A stretch of 38,680 nucleotides of DNA from Bacteroidia bacterium. GTDB taxonomy: Bacteria > Bacteroidota > Bacteroidia > Flavobacteriales > Flavobacteriaceae. Each line of letters opens with the position of its first letter. Within the stretch, counting starts at the first letter, position 1. The position numbers and the translations under genes are program-made. This document shows positions 33,971 to 38,680 of the stretch, one piece after another. The stretch is taken from positions 1 to 38,680 of the forward strand of contig JAUIGO010000026.1 of the NCBI GenBank assembly GCA_030429955.1, given 5' to 3'. The notes below the pieces were generated by a model. That model did not search any database, was not told the origin of the DNA, and saw only the letters and a list, made by a program, of their open reading frames with translations.

Positions 33971-35170
33971 ATGAAACATTACTTAACCTCACTTTTCTTA
34001 CTAGCGACTCTTTTTACCTACTCTCAAACTAATTTTCAAAAAGGATATTTTATTAAAGCAAATAATGAAAAAATTGAATGCTTAATAAAAAATGAAGATT
34101 GGAGTAATAATCCAACACAATTCAACTATAAACTTTCTGAGACTTCAGAAGTACAAACTGCTGACATAGATCAAATTATAGCGTTTGAAATAGAAAATGA
34201 ATCAAAGTACATTAAACAAAAGGTTGATATTGATATGTCATCCAATAATTTAAAAAACCTTAGTTATTTAAAAGAACCTGATTGGAAAACACAAACTGTT
34301 TTTTTAAAAGTATTATTGGAAGGTGATGCGTCACTATATTTCTATGCAGCTCCAGGACTGAACAGGTATTTTTATAATATCAAAAACGGAGATATCATTC
34401 AACTTATCTATAAAAGATATTATATTGGTCATCAAAAGGTTAAGTCTAATAATGATTTTAGACAACAACTGTTAAATTCATTTTCTTCTTGTAAAACTTT
34501 AGAGATGCAAGACTACAAAAATGTAAACTATAATGCTCCTTCCTTATCCAAATTAGTGACAGCTTACAATAACTGTTTAAATAGTCAAACTGTAAGTTAT
34601 AGCTCAACAGAAACTAATTTAGAATTCAACTTAAAAATAAAAGGAGGCCTAAATATTACTTCTGTAAATAATGTTAAAAATGGATTGTCAGCATCTCGTA
34701 ATGCAAGTTTCGGAAACATGCTTGGATATAGATTTGCATTAGAAAGCGAAATTATTTTACCTTTTAATAATAACAAATGGGGTTTGTTTTTTGAGTTTGC
34801 TAAAAATCAAAAGATATCAAAAGAAACTGAAGCTGGAGGAACTGGAAATGTAACAATATCTTATGACTATTTAGAAGGCACGTTAGGTATGCGTCATTAT
34901 TTATTTCTGAATCAAGACTCTAAAGCTTCAATTCATCTAGGCTATACATGGGATTTATTTCCAGAAATCGAAATGGATTATGAGACCTATAATGGTTTTA
35001 ATGGAGATAGTGTTTCTGGCAGTTTTCTAATAGGAGTAGGTTATCACTACAAGAAGGTTTCAATTGAAGGTAGAATGAATATTAATAAGCCAGTATTTGA
35101 AAATAATACAACTTTTTATTCTTCCGATTTTTATACTTTTAATGTAACCTTAGGCTATACAATATTATAA
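33971..35170 (+). CDS. Outer-membrane beta-barrel-like protein, unknown function
   Basis: A 399-residue exported protein. I start it at ATG 33971 since MKHYLTSLFLLATLFTYSQT is a standard signal peptide; the ATG at 33932 would add 13 residues that spoil it. The N-terminal half (about 20-210) begins GYFIKANNEKIECLIKNEDW, a pattern shared by many uncharacterised Flavobacteriaceae proteins. The C-terminal half (about 215-399) consists of alternating amphipathic strands (LKIKGGLNITSV, GMRHYLFLNQDSKASIHLGY, IGVGYHYKKVSIEGR) ending with VTLGYTIL, as in 8-stranded outer-membrane barrels. I cannot name a family. It has its own likely promoter and lies 3 bases before the next gene. Confidence 0.75.
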   Translation: MKHYLTSLFLLATLFTYSQTNFQKGYFIKANNEKIECLIKNEDWSNNPTQFNYKLSETSEVQTADIDQIIAFEIENESKYIKQKVDIDMSSNNLKNLSYLKEPDWKTQTVFLKVLLEGDASLYFYAAPGLNRYFYNIKNGDIIQLIYKRYYIGHQKVKSNNDFRQQLLNSFSSCKTLEMQDYKNVNYNAPSLSKLVTAYNNCLNSQTVSYSSTETNLEFNLKIKGGLNITSVNNVKNGLSASRNASFGNMLGYRFALESEIILPFNNNKWGLFFEFAKNQKISKETEAGGTGNVTISYDYLEGTLGMRHYLFLNQDSKASIHLGYTWDLFPEIEMDYETYNGFNGDSVSGSFLIGVGYHYKKVSIEGRMNINKPVFENNTTFYSSDFYTFNVTLGYTIL

Positions 35171-35173
35171 ACT

Positions 35174-35659
35174 ATGCTTGTAGATTTTAATACATTACCA
35201 GAAACTTCTCGCATTTGGATTTACCAGGCCAGCCGTTCATTTACAGAAACTGAAATAGAAGACATTAAACAAAAGTTAGATGTATTTATTGAAAACTGGA
35301 CTGCTCATGGAAGTGATTTACAAGCTGGCTATGAAATTAAATATAAGCGTTTTATAGTAATTGCCTTAAATCAAAGCTTAAATGCTGCAACAGGTTGCTC
35401 TATTGATGCTTCAGTACATTTTATTCAGCAATTGGAAAAAGAATACAACGTAGATTTAATGGATAAAATGAACGTGTCTTATAAACAAGGAGAATTTATT
35501 GCTTACAAGCCACTTATTGAATTTAAAAAAATGGCTAAGCAACGTGCTGTTTCAAAAAATACGATTGTTTTTAACAACCTCGTTGCCAATAAAGCCGAAT
35601 ATCTTGAAAACTGGGAAGTGCCTGCAAGTGAAAGTTGGCATAGTCGGTTTTTAAATTAA
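35174..35659 (+). CDS. Conserved Bacteroidota protein of unknown function (database name 'ABC transporter ATPase' unsupported)
   Basis: A 161-residue soluble protein beginning VDFNTLPETSRIWIYQASRS, with FIENWTAHGSDLQAGYEIKY and the GCSIDASVHFIQQLEKEY segment (about 78-95). I recognise it as a family conserved in Flavobacteriia and often named 'ABC transporter ATPase' in databases, yet it contains no Walker A, signature or Walker B motif and is far too short for an ABC domain. There is no signal peptide or membrane helix. Cys76 lies in the most conserved-looking stretch. It starts 3 bases after the barrel-protein stop. The function is unknown. Confidence 0.8.
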   Translation: MLVDFNTLPETSRIWIYQASRSFTETEIEDIKQKLDVFIENWTAHGSDLQAGYEIKYKRFIVIALNQSLNAATGCSIDASVHFIQQLEKEYNVDLMDKMNVSYKQGEFIAYKPLIEFKKMAKQRAVSKNTIVFNNLVANKAEYLENWEVPASESWHSRFLN

Positions 35660-35798
35660 GTAACTCCATTCATATTGTAACTGTTAATTACATTGGTTAT
35701 AAATCTATCTTAAATTTCATTAATCTTTTTCCTAAAAATGTTATTTTGGCATAGATTTACGTTACATACTATTTAAAGTATTTAATTAATCCCAAACT

Positions 35799-38680
35799 AT
35801 GCGCACCATATCGTTATTCATTGTTCTATTCTCAGTATTTCAACTGAGTTTTGGGCAACAAACAGCAAATCCCTTATTAACATCAGACAAAGAAGCTCAG
35901 AGTAAATGGGTTGATAGCATCTACCAAACCATGACACTTAATGAAAAGGTTGGACAGCTTTATATGGTTCAGGTGTTTTCCAGTCAAGATGAAAAAACCA
36001 AGCAATCCATCATCAAGCAAATTAAAGATTATCATCTTGGAGGCATTATTTATTCAAAAGGAGGGCCAGTTAGACAAGCTAAATTAAATAATGAACTGCA
36101 GGCTGCATCAAAAGTTCCTTTATTAATAGGAATGGATGCAGAATGGGGATTAAGTATGCGCTTAGACTCAACCTATGCATTTCCATGGAATATGACTTTA
36201 GGAGCTATAAAAGACAACAATTTGGTTGAGCGAGCAGGAAAACATATAGGAGAGCATAGCAAGCGACTAGGTGTTCATTTTAATTTTGCACCTGTAGTAG
36301 ATATTAACACAAACCCTAAAAATCCAATTATTGGAAATCGTTCTTTTGGAGAAGATCGTGATAATGTAACCGAAAAAGGTTTAGCGTTTATGAAGGGAAT
36401 GCAAGATGCAGGAACTTTAGCAAATGCAAAGCATTTTCCTGGTCATGGCGATACAGAGCAAGATTCACATCATACACTGCCAACAATTAATTTTACTAAA
36501 AAAAGAATTGACTCTGTTGAGCTTTACCCTTATAGAGAACTTATTAAAAAAGGGCTGTCTAGTGTTATGGTTGCGCATTTAAACGTGCCAAGCTTAGAGC
36601 CTCGTGATGGTTACCCTTCATCGTTATCAAAACAAATTGTAACAAATATCTTAAAAGATAGTTTAGGGTTTAAAGGTCTGATTTTTACAGATGCATTGAC
36701 CATGAAAGGTGCGTCAAATTTTAATAGCCCAGGAGAAATTGACTTAGCAGCGTTTAAAGCAGGAAATGATGTTATGCTAATGTCTGCAAGTGTATCACAA
36801 GGAATTGAAAAAATTACAGATGCATTTAATAAAGGAGAAATTACTGAAGAACGATTAGAGCATTCAGTTAAAAAAATTCTTCAAGCAAAATACAAAGTAG
36901 GTCTTAACAATTATAAGCCTATTGGAACCTATAATTTAGTGGAAGACTTAAATAGGCTGGAAGACGATATTTTATACGAAGAACTTATAGAAAACGCCAT
37001 AACTATCATAAAAAACAAACCAGATAATCTACCTCTAAGAAATCTTGAAAAACGTTCTATTGCTTATGTAAAACTAGGTGATGACAATGGCACACCCTTT
37101 TTAAGAGAGCTACAGAAATATGGAAAGGTGCATGAGATAAAAGCAGATAAATTAAGTGACCTAATTTCAAAATTAACTAATTATAATACTGTGATCGTTG
37201 GTTTTCATAAATCCAATCTTGATCCTTGGAAAGGCTACAAATTTACTGACCAAGAACTAGTTTGGTTGTATGAAATTGCTAGAACCAATAATATCATATT
37301 AAATGTTTTTGCAAAGCCTTATGCGTTATCAGATTTAAAAACCACTGAGAATTTTGAAAGCATCATAGTAAGCTATCAAAACAGTGAAATTGCACAACAA
37401 AAAGCTGCACAACTAATATTTGGTGGTATAGGAGCAAAAGGAGTCTTGCCAGTTTCAATAAGCGAAGAGTTTAAAGTTGGTACAGGAATAGAGTTCCCAT
37501 CAATTAGTAGATTAGGTTATACCATTCCGGAACGTGTAGGCATGAACTCAAAACGTCTTGCCAAGATAGACAGTGTTGCACAATATGCAGTAGATGGATT
37601 GATGACACCTGGAATACAGTTATTGGTTGCCAGAAAAGGCAAAGTAGTGTACAATAAAAACTTTGGTTACCACACCTATGACAACAAAGAAAAAGTAAAG
37701 TCTACAGACCTTTATGATGTTGCTTCTTTAACAAAAATACTGGCTACCTTACCACTTTTAATGGAGTTGGAAGAAAATGGATCTATCACTTTAGACACTA
37801 AGCTTTCAGATGTTTTAGCTGATTATAAGGGTTCAAATAAAGAAAATGTGACATTTAAAAGAATGCTGTCGCACTATGCACGATTAAACCCTTGGATTCC
37901 TTTTTATGTACATACGCTTGATTCTATTACAAAAAAACCTGACGCAAAATATTATAGAAACAAACGCAGTGATGCTTTTAACATTGAAGTGACAGATAAT
38001 TTATTTTTAAGGTCTGACTATCAAGATTCTATACAGGAAATCATCAAAGAAAGTGATATGTTAAGTCGTTTAAGGTATCGTTACAGTGATTTGCCGTATT
38101 ATATTTTAAAGAAATTTATTGAGAAACATTACGACCAATCCATGGACAAGTTAGTGCAAGAGCATTTTTATGAATCTTTGGGAGCAAATTTAACAACATA
38201 TAATCCAAGAGAAAAATTCAGTAACACACAGATTGTGCCTACTGAGATTGATGATTACTTTAGGTATCAGGAAGTACATGGATATGTGCATGATATGGGA
38301 GCTGCCATGCAAAATGGCGTTGGAGGTCATGCAGGAATTTTTAGTAATGCCAATGACGTTGCTAAGATTATGCAACTCTTTTTGCAAAAAGGCTATTATG
38401 GAGGAAAGCGTTATTTTAAAACGCAAACACTTGATAAGTTCAATACCTGCTATTTCTGTGACAATAACAATAGAAGAGGCATTGGCTTTGATAAACCACA
38501 ACTAGGTGAAGAAGGCCCAACTTGTGGCTGTATTTCCATGACTAGCTTTGGCCACTCAGGGTTTACAGGTACTTATGCTTGGGCTGATCCTGAAGAAGAA
38601 ATCGTGTACGTGTTTTTAGCAAACAGAACCTGGCCCAAAGCTGGAGCAAATAAATTATTGAGAGAAAATATTAGAACAGA
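35799..38680 (+). CDS. GH3 beta-N-acetylhexosaminidase fused to a serine beta-lactamase-like hydrolase (3' end outside window)
   Basis: An open frame from ATG 35799 to the right edge (960 codons, no stop yet). It opens with a signal peptide (MRTISLFIVLFSVFQLSFGQ). The GH3 domain (about 35-390) resembles NagZ: GGIIYSKGG, IGMDAEWGLSMRL, the His/Asp loop KHFPGHGDTEQDSHHTLP and the nucleophile Asp298 in FTDALTMKG. A GH3 C-terminal-like domain follows (about 400-575). The last part is a class C beta-lactamase/esterase fold with SLTK (Ser643, Lys646), the YSD triad element and HSGFTG near the edge, where the usual KTG/HTG box stands. It probably trims peptidoglycan or chitin fragments in the periplasm. 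The end is cut shortly before the expected C-terminus. Confidence 0.9.
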   Translation, partial: MRTISLFIVLFSVFQLSFGQQTANPLLTSDKEAQSKWVDSIYQTMTLNEKVGQLYMVQVFSSQDEKTKQSIIKQIKDYHLGGIIYSKGGPVRQAKLNNELQAASKVPLLIGMDAEWGLSMRLDSTYAFPWNMTLGAIKDNNLVERAGKHIGEHSKRLGVHFNFAPVVDINTNPKNPIIGNRSFGEDRDNVTEKGLAFMKGMQDAGTLANAKHFPGHGDTEQDSHHTLPTINFTKKRIDSVELYPYRELIKKGLSSVMVAHLNVPSLEPRDGYPSSLSKQIVTNILKDSLGFKGLIFTDALTMKGASNFNSPGEIDLAAFKAGNDVMLMSASVSQGIEKITDAFNKGEITEERLEHSVKKILQAKYKVGLNNYKPIGTYNLVEDLNRLEDDILYEELIENAITIIKNKPDNLPLRNLEKRSIAYVKLGDDNGTPFLRELQKYGKVHEIKADKLSDLISKLTNYNTVIVGFHKSNLDPWKGYKFTDQELVWLYEIARTNNIILNVFAKPYALSDLKTTENFESIIVSYQNSEIAQQKAAQLIFGGIGAKGVLPVSISEEFKVGTGIEFPSISRLGYTIPERVGMNSKRLAKIDSVAQYAVDGLMTPGIQLLVARKGKVVYNKNFGYHTYDNKEKVKSTDLYDVASLTKILATLPLLMELEENGSITLDTKLSDVLADYKGSNKENVTFKRMLSHYARLNPWIPFYVHTLDSITKKPDAKYYRNKRSDAFNIEVTDNLFLRSDYQDSIQEIIKESDMLSRLRYRYSDLPYYILKKFIEKHYDQSMDKLVQEHFYESLGANLTTYNPREKFSNTQIVPTEIDDYFRYQEVHGYVHDMGAAMQNGVGGHAGIFSNANDVAKIMQLFLQKGYYGGKRYFKTQTLDKFNTCYFCDNNNRRGIGFDKPQLGEEGPTCGCISMTSFGHSGFTGTYAWADPEEEIVYVFLANRTWPKAGANKLLRENIRT

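Noticed and set aside
38190-38505. Two short frames on both strands near the right edge
   Set aside because: Both lie within the beta-lactamase-like domain of the GH3 fusion, whose frame is continuous and carries the expected motifs.

Overview
The window reads as ordinary chromosome of a marine-type Flavobacteriaceae bacterium (Bacteroidota), near the Winogradskyella, Olleya, Lacinutrix and Psychroserpens group. The evidence is strongly AT-rich DNA, Bacteroidota-type -7 boxes (TAnnTTTG) before several genes, near absence of Shine-Dalgarno sequences, and gene families typical of the phylum: a TamB of about 1,470 residues, a Bacteroidota LptD, DUF4159, a PG_1098-type methyltransferase, a GH3/beta-lactamase fusion and TolC/MacB-type exporters. 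I see no tRNA, rRNA, CRISPR, IS element, phage gene or integration scar. No stretch longer than 300 bases lacks a gene. The genus is a guess from protein flavour only.

Layout. 1-3916: the end of a MacB-type export operon (permease cut by the window edge, ATPase, TolC-like outer-membrane channel). 3913-5756: a divergent pair, a secreted CotH-like protein and a bestrophin-like membrane protein. 5760-12188 (minus): a compact operon from tsaD through a COX1-like small membrane protein, a parvulin, rsmE, DUF4159, a TrmH-family methyltransferase, an AI-2E-type permease and a PG_1098-type methyltransferase. 12416-16840: tamB. 16959-19901: glycolysis (pfkA, gap), then a terminator and a BadF/NAGK-type sugar kinase. 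19895-20941 (minus): guaC. 21111-25505: two secreted peptidases (M28, S9/DPP-IV type). 25510-28716 (minus): lptD-like gene and ridA. 28806-33884: amidase, MCE/MlaD-like protein, and a heterodisulfide-reductase-like pair split by a secreted CxxC protein and a HAD phosphatase. 33971-38680: an outer-membrane barrel-like protein, a small conserved protein, and a GH3-serine hydrolase fusion cut by the right edge.

Themes. Envelope building dominates: TamB, LptD, MlaD-like protein, amidase, GH3/NagZ-like enzyme and TolC. A second theme is RNA modification (tsaD, rsmE, TrmH, PG_1098-type). A third is central carbon and nucleotide metabolism.

Best leads. The 149-residue protein at 10709-11158 looks like only the last four helices of haem-copper oxidase subunit I, keeping one haem ligand and losing another. 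The HdrD-like halves at 30929-33884 enclose two unrelated genes that may reveal a redox function. The tamB start lacks any usual start codon where the protein should begin. All four convergent gene junctions are too tight to hold an intergenic terminator. I found no clear new defence or mobile system.
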